9,554 nucleotides of DNA. Source: CAZMNY01 sp964635375 (GTDB taxonomy: Bacteria; Planctomycetota; Planctomycetia; Pirellulales; Pirellulaceae). This document shows, in pieces, positions 1 to 8,093 of this stretch. Both the position numbers and the translations under genes were made by a program. The stretch covers positions 1 through 9,554 of the forward strand of contig CAZWOU010000238.1 in the NCBI GenBank assembly GCA_964635375.1, written 5' to 3'. The notes beneath the pieces are model-generated. The model saw nothing but the letters and a program-made list of their open reading frames with translations, did no database searches and was not told where the DNA came from. How positions within the stretch are numbered: the first letter of the stretch is position 1; each line of letters begins with the position of its first letter.

Positions 1-915
1 GCCGAGCCGATCCCGCTGCACGTCGCCGTCGAAAAAGGGCTCGTCTCGGTCGCCGTAAACGGGCGCGGAGCAGCGAGTGGCGATTCGGTTCAAGTCACCG
101 TGCAACGCCAGCAGCCCGGAAACCTCGTCGTTTCGGTCGATGCTGGAACCGTGATCCATCCCAAGACCGGCTCGGTCCAGAGCATGACTTTGGGCGCCGT
201 GAAATACGAGCAAGTCGGCTCCAAACTTCGCAAGGCCACGCAGATTAAGTTGAGTGATGGCAAGCGGCACGTCTACATTCTGGAAGGCTACTGCCGAGAT
301 ATCCGAAAGCCGACGCCCGGGACTGGCGATCAGTTTGACGTTCGAGCCCCCGACTCGGAGAACGCAAAGGTCCTAGTTCAGGCAAAGCGACTTGGGGCGA
401 CGGTCAAAGTAACGCAAGGGGCGATCTGGATTCAGCGAAGCGATGTCAGCGACGATGAACTGATGCGCCGCTTTAACATGAGCAGCGAAGAAATTCAGGG
501 CTCCCGCAAGTTGTTAGTCGCGGTCAATCAGCGGGGAACGGGCGTCGATGTGAAGGTCTTGTTCGACCGACTGAGAACCGTGGCCAAACAGGCTCACGAG
601 GCACAGTACCGGCGCGGAGACACGGTAACGGTCACGACGGATGGAACGCTGGTCACCGAGCGATTTGGCTCGAATGTGATTGGGAAACTCGAAAAGGATA
701 CGCAACTGAAAGTGCTTGGCGCGGTCGGCAATCAGTTGATCGTTCGCATCGACGCCGACGGCGGGAAGCAGCGAGGCTTGCTGAAGATGGCCGACGTCAA
801 GGTCGCGAAGAGAGCCTCGCGAACCCTGCGCAACGCAGTTCGTGGCGCGGTCGGCGGTGGCGATTTCGTGCTAGAAGTCTTCGATAAGGTCAATGTCTCG
901 GTTCGCAATCGGTAA
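1..915 (+). CDS. Secreted/surface-type protein with C-terminal SH3-like domain, 5' truncated
   Basis: The reading frame is open from base 1 to a TAA at 913-915, giving 304 visible residues; the true start lies outside the window. A GTG at 100 also falls in frame, but residues 1-33 continue the same domain, so it is not the start. Visible residues 1-130 are beta-strand rich, with a GLVSVAVNG strand, an AGTVIHP turn and a YCRDIRKPTPG segment near 97-107. A short helical stretch follows (AIWIQRSDVSDDELMRRF, about 141-158). Residues about 204-269 alternate short strands (DTVTVTTDG, LKVLG, LIVRID, GLLKMADV), which resembles a bacterial SH3-like domain. I know the general pattern of the N-terminal part from secreted bacterial proteins but cannot name a family. 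No catalytic motif is visible. A role in binding at the cell surface is inference. The next gene is 290 bp away on the same strand and need not be co-transcribed. Confidence 0.8.
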   Translation, partial: AEPIPLHVAVEKGLVSVAVNGRGAASGDSVQVTVQRQQPGNLVVSVDAGTVIHPKTGSVQSMTLGAVKYEQVGSKLRKATQIKLSDGKRHVYILEGYCRDIRKPTPGTGDQFDVRAPDSENAKVLVQAKRLGATVKVTQGAIWIQRSDVSDDELMRRFNMSSEEIQGSRKLLVAVNQRGTGVDVKVLFDRLRTVAKQAHEAQYRRGDTVTVTTDGTLVTERFGSNVIGKLEKDTQLKVLGAVGNQLIVRIDADGGKQRGLLKMADVKVAKRASRTLRNAVRGAVGGGDFVLEVFDKVNVSVRNR

Positions 916-1205
916 CTCAACGATTCCGACTTCTTCGTCGATGTTGACTCCCTAGCGTTCGAGCCCCTGGTAATTTCAACTGTGGCGGCTGTGGCAACCG
1001 CTGCGCGAACGGCATTTCGCCGCCTTCTATCAGGGAAGAGCATTCGTCAGACGCGATAACGCGCTGGTTGGCGAATCGAACGGCCCGTGTGGTTTAGCCC
1101 GAGCGAGCATTCTATACTTGATGGAACGCCGGTACTGCGCGCTGAATAGCTCGAATCACGTTCAAGAATCAACAGCGTGCGAACTTACGATTGGGATAGA
1201 AGATC
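916..1205. other. Intergenic region, 290 bp, upstream of the 652-residue protein
   Basis: No open frame here looks coding, and I see no RNA gene and no hairpin with a T-tract after the TAA at 913-915. The only promoter-like element is TATACT at 1113-1118 on the + strand, about 88 bases before the ATG at 1206. It has no convincing -35 partner at the usual spacing. The region probably carries the promoter of the downstream gene, but the sequence alone does not fix its position. Confidence 0.4.
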
Positions 1206-3164
1206 ATGCGCCGAACAAAGTTGGCCGCAATCATCTGCTTCATCACCATGAGTGTGGCCTCTTTCATGTTTGCCGAGGACCCGCCGAGTGGAAAGCGGCT
1301 TGCCTGGATTCGTTTTGAACAAGGGCCGGAAAGCTACGCCGGCAAACCGTATATCTGGCTCGGTCGCGCTCAGATCGATCTGACAATGGATGCCAAGCCG
1401 AGAGCAGGCCTGACGCTCGACCTGCTCTGGGGTTCGAAGGATGATTCGCGGAACGCCTTGCTTGTAGTGAACGGCAAGTCGCAAAGCGTCGCGGGCGGGG
1501 GCTACGATGGCTTTCGCTGGAAGCGGGTGGCGCTGCCGGCTGACGTCGAGGGAGAGAACCTTCGAATCTCGATCCGTCAGGCGGACGGAAAGCCCGCGTT
1601 CCTGGCCGCGGTCCAGCTAGTCGACCCGATTGGCGAAACGAACGAGGCAGAGTTTGCCAAGTCGGCAGTCAGCAAGACCGTGCTGAAGACGGCGAACAAC
1701 ACCCTCGCCAGAAGAAGTGGAGAGCCTGCTCCTCCCTTGCCGACGGACCCGCTCGCTCGTTCGGCCGAGATTGCCGGTTTCACGATTAGCAAGGTGCAAC
1801 GCTGGCTGCACGAGGTGGCGCTCGAGAAGATCGAGCCTGATACGGGCTTGTATCATCCGGACGGGAACTTTAATTATCAAGACGCTTGGGCGGACTGCTA
1901 CCCATTTCTAGTCTGGGCTGCGTGGTTGACCGATTTGGAGGCGCTCGATGGCCCGGTCCGCGGCGCGCTGGAGGCGGAGATCAAACACTGCCCGAAGGGA
2001 TTCTTCACCGACCCTGCGAATACTTTTGGCGGAAGCGAATACGTCAAGGATGGGCTGATCGCGATCGTTGAGGTCACCGGCAAGGATGTGTGGTTTGATC
2101 GCATGAAGGCCATCCAAGATGAGATCTGGGCGAACCCGCCGATCGACACGCCCTACGGCAAGATCCCTTCGACGAACATCGAAGTTAACGGCGAACAGAT
2201 TCAAGCCCTCGCCCGCATGTTCACGATGACCGGCGAGAGGAAATATCTCGAATATGCCGAGCGACTTGCGGACTACTACTTGCTCGATGGCGATTTCGTG
2301 CCAACGCGACTCCGTGATCACGGTTGTGAGATTATTGGCGGGCTGGGACTGCTGCTCGCGGTTGACTCGGTCCACAACCCGGAGAAGGCGAAACAGTATC
2401 TTCCTCACATGAAAAAGATGCTGGACACCGTTCTTGAGAAGGGGACGAACGAGGACGGCATCATGTACGACACGCTCAATCGACCAAACGGTCGCCTAAG
2501 TGATGGATGGGGATACAACTATGTTGCGTATCTCTGTTACGATCTGGTCGCTGGCAAGCCGGTCTACCGCGCGCAGATGGAGCGAACGCTGCGCAACCTC
2601 GCGAAACCGGCCTATCGGAACCGCCCTTGGGAAGGGAACTCGATTGACGGGTTCGCCGATTCGGTCGAAGGGGGGCTCTACATCTTAAACCGCCTTCCAG
2701 TGCCCGAAGGTCTCGCCTGGGCTGACCGGGAAGTCGGCGCCAACATCGCCTACCGGCACGACCGGAACCAACTTTGGGGCACGATGAAACTGCAGTCCAA
2801 CGGCGTTCGGACAGCCATCATTCACGCACTCATGCACACCCGAGGAACAATCGCTCGGCCCTGGCAACAGGGACTCAAGCTTGGCGCGGTCGATACCGAC
2901 TGCGGAATCGAGATCATGCTGAAGTCCGACAAGCCGTATCAAGGGAAACTGGTATTCGACATCCCCCGTCACCGCGACTACATCCGCTTCAAGAAAGATT
3001 GGCCGCGGATGAACACGATCCCCGAGTGGTTCACGGTCGAACCGGAGAAGAATTACACGGTCGAGGAAGGCGGCGAGAACCGCACGTACACGGGGGCCCA
3101 ACTGCACGAAGGCCTTTCCGTTACTCTGAAGGCGGGAGAAGAGCGGGTGTTGCGGATCAAGTAA
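1206..3164 (+). CDS. Secreted (alpha/alpha)6-barrel protein, putative glycan-active enzyme
   Basis: This encodes 652 residues. The ATG at 1206 is chosen because it opens a typical Sec signal peptide: MRRTK, a hydrophobic core at residues 6-22, and a likely signal peptidase I site MFA|ED after residue 23. Residues about 30-140 form a strand-rich domain that looks like a carbohydrate-binding-type beta-sandwich. Residues about 185-500 contain repeated helical pairs with aromatic and acidic conserved-looking stretches: PDTGLYHPDGNFNYQD (211-226), NGEQIQALARMF (328-339), RDHGCEIIGGLG (370-381), LSDGWGYNYVAYLCYD (431-446) and NSIDGFADSVEGG (478-490). This pattern fits the six-hairpin glycosidase or lyase superfamily. 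Residues about 510-652 are strand-rich again, as in many such enzymes. Candidate catalytic residues would be among the conserved Asp, Glu and Tyr of those stretches, but I cannot assign them or name a CAZy family. It converges with the minus-strand gene that ends 66 bp downstream. Confidence 0.75.
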   Translation: MRRTKLAAIICFITMSVASFMFAEDPPSGKRLAWIRFEQGPESYAGKPYIWLGRAQIDLTMDAKPRAGLTLDLLWGSKDDSRNALLVVNGKSQSVAGGGYDGFRWKRVALPADVEGENLRISIRQADGKPAFLAAVQLVDPIGETNEAEFAKSAVSKTVLKTANNTLARRSGEPAPPLPTDPLARSAEIAGFTISKVQRWLHEVALEKIEPDTGLYHPDGNFNYQDAWADCYPFLVWAAWLTDLEALDGPVRGALEAEIKHCPKGFFTDPANTFGGSEYVKDGLIAIVEVTGKDVWFDRMKAIQDEIWANPPIDTPYGKIPSTNIEVNGEQIQALARMFTMTGERKYLEYAERLADYYLLDGDFVPTRLRDHGCEIIGGLGLLLAVDSVHNPEKAKQYLPHMKKMLDTVLEKGTNEDGIMYDTLNRPNGRLSDGWGYNYVAYLCYDLVAGKPVYRAQMERTLRNLAKPAYRNRPWEGNSIDGFADSVEGGLYILNRLPVPEGLAWADREVGANIAYRHDRNQLWGTMKLQSNGVRTAIIHALMHTRGTIARPWQQGLKLGAVDTDCGIEIMLKSDKPYQGKLVFDIPRHRDYIRFKKDWPRMNTIPEWFTVEPEKNYTVEEGGENRTYTGAQLHEGLSVTLKAGEERVLRIK

Positions 3165-3230
3165 GCACGCTGCGAACACCTTGCCCTGTCGTCGCGCGAG
3201 ACGCGTGCGTCCGAGGTCCCGAACGGTCCT
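3165..3230. other. Convergent intergenic spacer, 66 bp
   Basis: This spacer separates the stop codons of two genes that point at each other. The only self-complementary element is GACGCGTGCGTC at 3200-3211, a 4-5 bp stem with a tiny loop and no T-tract on either side. It is too weak to call a bidirectional terminator. Confidence 0.3.
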
Positions 3231-4863
3231 TCACTCCGTCCCCACTAGCTCGACCACATTGCCCTCTTCACGGACATGATAGAACGAACCGCTTAAGCGG
3301 AAATCGACGGAGACTTTCTTGTATCCGGGGATTTCAACTTCGACCTTCTTCTTGTCCCCTTTCGGGGCATGGCCATACAGGAGCCATTCTCTGTTCGGTT
3401 TCTCGCCGATCACGCGGGCCAACGTAAACACGGGAAACTCGGACTCGAACTTGAGCGGGTACTTGGGGTCGAGGTTTGTAGGGAGGTGATACCAGCGATT
3501 TCTCCCCTCGAGCCACTCGGGTACGTTGGTTTGAAAAGGATGTGAATTGACGGTCGGTTGCACGAGCTCCCCTTTACGCCAAAAGCGAGTCAAGACCTTG
3601 TCGTGGTGGACGAGGTCAACTGCTCGGACGATTGCGTTGAAGTAGGCTTCCCAGCGTTCGCGTTTGTCGGCGCTGGAGCGCCATTCGCGCGCAACGCGAG
3701 GAGTCAACAGCCACATGCCATATTGGACCCATCCGCGATAACGCTCAGGAGACGGCGGGAAACCCTTTTTCGTATAGGTCGTGTATCGATCATTTTCTTT
3801 GCCGGGCAGATTGCCGTCCCAGAAGATGACCTCATGCCAAAACTCCGGCTTTGCCTTAAGGGCTTCCTCCTTAAGGAGCATCATGTTCATCGCTTCCGTT
3901 TGACAACTCCAAGCACTCCAAATCGACTTCTGTGGCTGCCAGTGATTGTCGTAGTATTCGGGAATCGCACCGTCCCAAATAATCGGCCCAGGATCTACAT
4001 AGTCTCTAGTGATCAAAGAGTACTGTTTCCACGCGTCCCACCGGCCGATATGGTTGGGCCCCAACGCGTTGTAAGCCACGAACCGACTGTTGTTCCGCCA
4101 GTGGTCTCGTAGCAGACTTCCACGCATGGCGTCGAGCATCGCTTTGTAGCGATCGATCCATCCCTCCGCGACAATTCTGCGTTTGAAGCTGTCGTCTCTT
4201 CCTTTGCCGTACATGTCGAGGTAGCGTTGGGATTCCGCCTCGGCTTCGTGCCATCGCAGATCATGAGCTTCGTTGTTGCTGACAATCAGAACCATGGGCG
4301 GATTGGGATACGCTTCCTGAATCGTTGCCATTCCAGGCGACGCCATCCAATACTCACCAACCTCGCGCCATGGATCGATCGCGCCGAACGGGCTGAGTTG
4401 CTTGGCCGTCGCCTTCAGTTTGCCATCCTTACCTTTGATCGGCACGGCGGGAATAACCAGAGGACTTCGCTCAGGTGGAAGCGATCTCCATTTCAGCTTG
4501 TGATCGTAGAGCGCACCTTCCCATTGGCTTCCCGTGATCAGGGCAAACGGGAGTTTCCACTTGGCCAGTTGCTTGANNNNNNNNNNGAGCCCGACTTCCG
4601 CCCCGATTCGGAACAGGCGTGGGCAGCCAGGGCAGAAGATGGCGACCGGCCGAAATCTGTTCGATCTGATAAGAGAGAGGGCAATACCTCCGGTGCCAAT
4701 GCGCGGCCAGCGGCAGAGGACGTCCCTGGGGGCCGTTGTTCCTCCGGAGCGCTTCTTGACGGATGACCTTTGCTGCGGGTGGAAGAGTCTCTTCGGCAAA
4801 GCAAGTGGAGACTGCCGCGAGCAGAACAAGGAGAACGAGACACGGCACTTCAGAAGATCTCAA
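3231..4863 (-). CDS. Secreted TIM-barrel glycosidase-like protein, interrupted by an assembly gap
   Basis: The product runs from a TTG at 4863 to a TGA at 3231. That start is chosen because AGGAGAG lies 5 bases upstream (4875-4869) and it opens a signal peptide: MRSSE, a hydrophobic core, then CFA|EE near residue 23. Before the gap, 92 residues include NNGPQGRPLPLAAHW and GRHLLPWL, the latter resembling a first barrel strand. After the gap, 447 residues start KQLAKWKLPFALITGSQWE. PPMVLIVSNNEAHDL (Glu codon 4271-4269) is a strand ending in Asn-Glu, the arrangement of the acid/base residue in clan GH-A glycosidases. A small strand-rich C-terminal domain follows. The two halves lie in different frames as written, because the 10-N gap is a placeholder. 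A second upstream TTG at 4893 is possible but lacks a ribosome site. Enzyme activity is inference and the family is not identified. Confidence 0.7.
4577..4586. other. Assembly gap of 10 N inside a coding sequence
   Basis: Ten N bases interrupt the minus-strand gene. The coding frame upstream of the gap and the one downstream differ by one base if the gap is taken as exactly 10. If the gene is intact, the true number of missing bases is a multiple of three, possibly zero. This fits a scaffolder's fixed-size placeholder rather than a measured gap. Confidence 0.95.
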
Positions 4864-4868
4864 CGGAA

Positions 4869-4875
4869 CTCTCCT
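4869..4875 (-). promoter_or_regulatory. Ribosome binding site deciding a TTG start
   Basis: Read on the minus strand this is AGGAGAG, followed by TTCCG and then TTG at 4863. It is the best Shine-Dalgarno match near the gene. It favours the TTG at 4863 over the one at 4893, and gives a shorter, more typical signal peptide. Confidence 0.65.
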
Positions 4876-4981
4876 CTTCGTTGTTAGCTTCAACTGCTGC
4901 TGGTCGCAGCTTTGTCTATTCTATCCTTTCGATCGCAAATATCTCGGGACCGGGGTGTTTTCTTCGTAACCGATGTTTTCC

Positions 4982-5001
4982 ATTGCCGTTAGTGCGGCAA
5001 T
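4982..5001. repeat. Perfect 7-bp inverted repeat in divergent promoter region
   Basis: ATTGCCG, a 6-base spacer TTAGTG, then CGGCAAT. No gene ends nearby in either direction, so a terminator role is unlikely. The position between two divergent genes suits an operator for a dimeric regulator, or a structured leader of one of the transcripts. Chance occurrence is also possible for a 7-bp stem. Confidence 0.35.
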
Positions 5002-5241
5002 CTGATTGTTTCCGTTCGGCTCAACGAGAACTGGTTTTGTGAATGGCGCAAGTTGCTTCCATGATTAGTCCCGCCGCACGTGTAAGGAAACCTGCCGCTG
5101 ACTCATATCAGCTGAAAGATGCTTTACCACTAGATTTCTTGGCAGAAAGCAGCAACGATAACACGATCCCACCGCGATGCGACCCTCCCACCTGCAAACC
5201 CTCCTATTGGGAGCATACCAGTCAAAACTACAACCCCGTTC

Positions 5242-8070
5242 TTGCTGATCTTTGTTGCAACCTTGTGCTGTCAGTCTCCCGTCCTCCTGTTGGGACAGCA
5301 ACCGGAACTGCAATGGCGAGAAGATTTCAAACATCAGAGCATCACCCATCGCCCAGCATTAGAAGTGAATTATTCCGACGCTGCTCGCACGGCGTTTCGA
5401 GTCCTTGGCGAGCGGTATCGGTTGACTGGAGAATTGCGCAAGCCGCACCGGCTTGTCGACGACAGCGGGCGGCCTTGGCTCTGGATGGAGATGGAAGATG
5501 GAGACGGGCAGGTCTACTCAACTCGGCACTCCCGTAGACCGTCGCGAATCAACTTGTATCGGCGAGGTCCCTACTTCTGCGAGGTTCACTGGCTGGACCT
5601 GCAACTGGCAACGAAAGAAGGACGGTCAGCACCACTTCGAGGCGACTTGGCTCTGTACTGTTACCCGGAGAAGATCCTGGCCGAGATCACTTGGCACGGC
5701 GCCGCCGCATTTGCCGCCCGCCGGATGACCGTCCAGGGAATTGCCCCGAAGAAGTTTAACTGTTCGGCGTTCGCTTCGGGGACCCGGCAGGCGTTCTCCT
5801 TCCCTCTGTTCGGAGAGGAAGAACCACTGCCTGATAGTGCTTTCACCCTGCTCGAGGGAAAGACGCCAGTACGCTACGACGCGCGCAAAGGGTGCTACGT
5901 GGTCGGGACGGTGACGTCCGGCAGTTTTCAGAAGGAGTTCTATGAAACACCCAACCGTTACGAGACGGCGACGTTTAGTCTGAGAAATGACGCCAAGCCG
6001 CGTAAGGTCTACATCTGCCACGAATCGGTCATCGGCGGAGCGATCGTTGAGGGCGGCGTAGTGCTCGACAAGGTCGGAAGACCGATGCCCTTAGTCGTGC
6101 AGGTCTCAAAGAACTTTGCCGGCGAGAAAGAGGAGAAGTTCTACAACCCTCGTGACACTCCTTTCAGCGAGACGTTCTTCCCGCTCTACCTGCGACCCGG
6201 TGAACAGACCACGCTGACATCCTTGCATCTGTACCAGAACTGGGGCCGGCACATGACCAAGCACTGGTCTTCGCTGGGAGCTTGGATGGACTATTTTCAT
6301 TCATCAACCGGAGTGACGGAAACCACCTGTTATGTCCCGTTCAAGTTTGCCGGTTTCGGCGGCGTTTCCATTGCCGATTTTCGGGCCATGAGCCAGGAGA
6401 CATTTTGGAGCGGTCAGCCGCAGCATGACAATCTGGCTGGCCACAGTTTTCTGAGTTTTCACGACGGAAAGAACTGGCAGCACTCCAAGTACGAAAGCAC
6501 CAGCTACCGTAGTACCGGTCCCAATTGGTACGACATTCGGCTTAACTACCTCAGCGCGGACGGAACCATCAAGGTGATCGCCGATGTCTGGGAAACGCCT
6601 CAAGAGGACGAACTTCGCAGTTTCTTTAATGTTCGCTACGAGGTTCAGAAGCCGCTTCGAATTGAAAACGCCCAGGCCAATTTTCGCTTTCTCAGCATGA
6701 CCTCAAGCATACAAGGATTGCGGTTCACTCGTCTTGCCGCCAGCGGAACGGGCGATTTGCCAATCGACTTTTCCAAGGCCCCGTTTCCGGTTCGAGGTCT
6801 GACCCTGCCCAAGCAGAACGCCTATCTGGCAATCTACGGCGATCATGTCCGAAACCGTGGCTCCAATGCGATTATCATTCGAGAGTTTACCGGACCTCGC
6901 CGCATTGGTCCGGCCGCCAGCTTGCAAGTAGGACCCTATCAAAACCGTTTTGCACGTGATGGCAAGAGAGACACGCGACTGTTGCTGGTTCCTGATGTCG
7001 ACAGACTTGAACTTGAGACTGGCGACGTTTTCGAGATTAACGGCTACTGGCTTCCCTACGGCAGTCGGGACAACGCCGAAACGCCTCGACGGGAAACAGT
7101 CACCTACGGTATTGATTCCCCCAAAGTGACTTCCTGCAAACAGGGCACGGTCCTCTCCAACTTGCCTGTGAGGATCAAAGCCTCGGAAGACCGTGCCGAG
7201 TTCAGCATCACTGGGGGCAGCGACCTGATTCCGGTGATCGTAACCGGGTTGTCTGACTGGAGGCATCCCCGCATTTGGCGAAAAGAAAAAGACCGCTGGC
7301 GGCTGCTTGCTCATGCTCGCAATACTGACCATGACGGCTACCAGGTTTTCTGTGACGAGGAAAACACGTTTGGGGCCGTGTTCCTGGTCGGATCCGATGC
7401 AACCGAGCAGACCTTGAAAGTGAGTGTAGGAGAGGTTGTGGGCCAGGGCGACAAGATCAGCGCCGAAATGGACGCGTCGGATGTGGGCATGGTTCCGCCA
7501 GCGGTTGCACTGCTCGGCCCCAAAGCGGCTGACCGGCTGCGACTGATTTACCCAAGAGTTGATTCGTCCAAGGGAAGCATCGTGAAATGGAAATCAAGCG
7601 AAGGGGGATCTCTTTGGTTTAAGGCGGCCGAAGGCAGCCGAACCTCGGGCGGTCGCGTCACGCCTAATCAGGAAGACGTTGACCTGGAATACTGGTGGCA
7701 AAACGACGCAAAAGGCGCAAGCCCTAGATTCATGCTTGATCTGAAAGGGACATCTTTTGAAGATCCAAAAGGAGAGCGGACGCGAGTTCTGACTGCCGAA
7801 GGATGGCGAAAGATCGACGCAACCAAGGGGCGGGTCGCCGGTACGGGAGTCGTTGCTGTAACGTCAACTGATGGCAAGCAAATCCTTTGCATGGCTTGGC
7901 CCAAGGCCAGCGGAGTTGTCGCCGGAACCGATCTAAAGATAGGCGTCACGCTTCAACCGGCTCGCTTCCCGGCCAACAGGAGATACCACATTCGGGGCAA
8001 GATCTACTTGCTCGACAGTGATCTAGAGATCTTGAAAGACAGAATCGGAAAGGAAATGAGTATTTTCTGA
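5242..8070 (+). CDS. Large exported beta-rich protein of unknown function
   Basis: This encodes 942 residues if it begins at the TTG at 5242, ending with TGA at 8068-8070. The frame is open back to the stop at 5131-5133, with no ATG, GTG or TTG before 5242 and no Shine-Dalgarno site. The N-terminus (LLIFVATLCC, then PVLLLGQQPE) is hydrophobic and then polar, like a signal peptide ending near residue 19-20. It lacks a positive charge unless the upstream codons VKTTTPF are included. The rest alternates strand-like segments with many aromatics, for example INLYRRGPYFCEVHWLDLQL (103-122), GPNWYDIRLNYLSADGTIKV (426-445) and DLEYWWQNDAKG (814-825). It has no long helices or membrane segments and no repeat I can align by eye. 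I do not recognise the family. Size, export and neighbours suggest extracellular polysaccharide binding or cleavage; this is inference. A strong hairpin follows the stop by 23 bases. Confidence 0.7.
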   Translation: MLIFVATLCCQSPVLLLGQQPELQWREDFKHQSITHRPALEVNYSDAARTAFRVLGERYRLTGELRKPHRLVDDSGRPWLWMEMEDGDGQVYSTRHSRRPSRINLYRRGPYFCEVHWLDLQLATKEGRSAPLRGDLALYCYPEKILAEITWHGAAAFAARRMTVQGIAPKKFNCSAFASGTRQAFSFPLFGEEEPLPDSAFTLLEGKTPVRYDARKGCYVVGTVTSGSFQKEFYETPNRYETATFSLRNDAKPRKVYICHESVIGGAIVEGGVVLDKVGRPMPLVVQVSKNFAGEKEEKFYNPRDTPFSETFFPLYLRPGEQTTLTSLHLYQNWGRHMTKHWSSLGAWMDYFHSSTGVTETTCYVPFKFAGFGGVSIADFRAMSQETFWSGQPQHDNLAGHSFLSFHDGKNWQHSKYESTSYRSTGPNWYDIRLNYLSADGTIKVIADVWETPQEDELRSFFNVRYEVQKPLRIENAQANFRFLSMTSSIQGLRFTRLAASGTGDLPIDFSKAPFPVRGLTLPKQNAYLAIYGDHVRNRGSNAIIIREFTGPRRIGPAASLQVGPYQNRFARDGKRDTRLLLVPDVDRLELETGDVFEINGYWLPYGSRDNAETPRRETVTYGIDSPKVTSCKQGTVLSNLPVRIKASEDRAEFSITGGSDLIPVIVTGLSDWRHPRIWRKEKDRWRLLAHARNTDHDGYQVFCDEENTFGAVFLVGSDATEQTLKVSVGEVVGQGDKISAEMDASDVGMVPPAVALLGPKAADRLRLIYPRVDSSKGSIVKWKSSEGGSLWFKAAEGSRTSGGRVTPNQEDVDLEYWWQNDAKGASPRFMLDLKGTSFEDPKGERTRVLTAEGWRKIDATKGRVAGTGVVAVTSTDGKQILCMAWPKASGVVAGTDLKIGVTLQPARFPANRRYHIRGKIYLLDSDLEILKDRIGKEMSIF

Positions 8071-8093
8071 TCCCGAGACTAGCAACACCAATC

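Larger units (their letters stand above)
4864..5241. other. Divergent intergenic region, 378 bp, shared upstream region of two genes
   Basis: This lies between the start of the minus-strand glycosidase-like gene and the start of the 942-residue protein. It should hold both promoters. A -10-like TAGAAT on the minus strand (4923-4918) is 55 bases before the TTG at 4863, without a good -35. It also contains the perfect inverted repeat at 4982-5001 and an 8-bp palindrome TCAGCTGA at 5108-5115. An ORF beginning at 5043 in another frame overlaps the following gene and shows no coding character, so I read the region as non-coding. Confidence 0.5.

Noticed and set aside
914..945. Weak hairpin after the first gene (CGAC-TTCTTC-GTCG)
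   Set aside because: Only a 4-bp core stem with mismatches outside it and no T-tract; not enough to call a terminator.
980..995. Direct repeat CTGTGGC twice, 2 bases apart
   Set aside because: Seven bases, two copies only; expected by chance and not part of an array.
732..1043. 103-codon minus-strand ORF across the end of the first gene
   Set aside because: It is Ser/Thr/Arg-rich low-complexity text antisense to a well-supported gene, with no start signal.
1118..1318. 66-codon + ORF at the start of the 652-residue gene
   Set aside because: It overlaps the signal peptide region of the real gene in another frame and shows no coding features.
3200..3211. GACGCGTGCGTC palindrome between the convergent genes as a bidirectional terminator
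   Set aside because: The stem is only 4-5 bp with a minimal loop and no T-tract on either strand.
3558..4112. 184-codon + strand ORF opposite the glycosidase-like gene
   Set aside because: Antisense shadow of strongly coding sequence; no signal peptide, ribosome site or recognisable motif.
4587..4829. N-terminal part of the minus-strand frame that is open from 4829 through the gap
   Set aside because: Its text is basic and Ser/Pro/Cys-rich without a signal peptide. The neighbouring frame has a ribosome site, a signal peptide and conserved-looking protein text, so this part is a shadow joined to the real gene only by the 10-N placeholder.
5043..5537. 164-codon + strand ORF overlapping the start of the 942-residue gene
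   Set aside because: It overlaps clear coding sequence in another frame for about 300 bases, has no ribosome site, and its composition looks random.
6703..7332. 209-codon minus-strand ORF inside the 942-residue gene
   Set aside because: Antisense open frame of the kind expected in GC-rich genes; its text shows no domain-like pattern.
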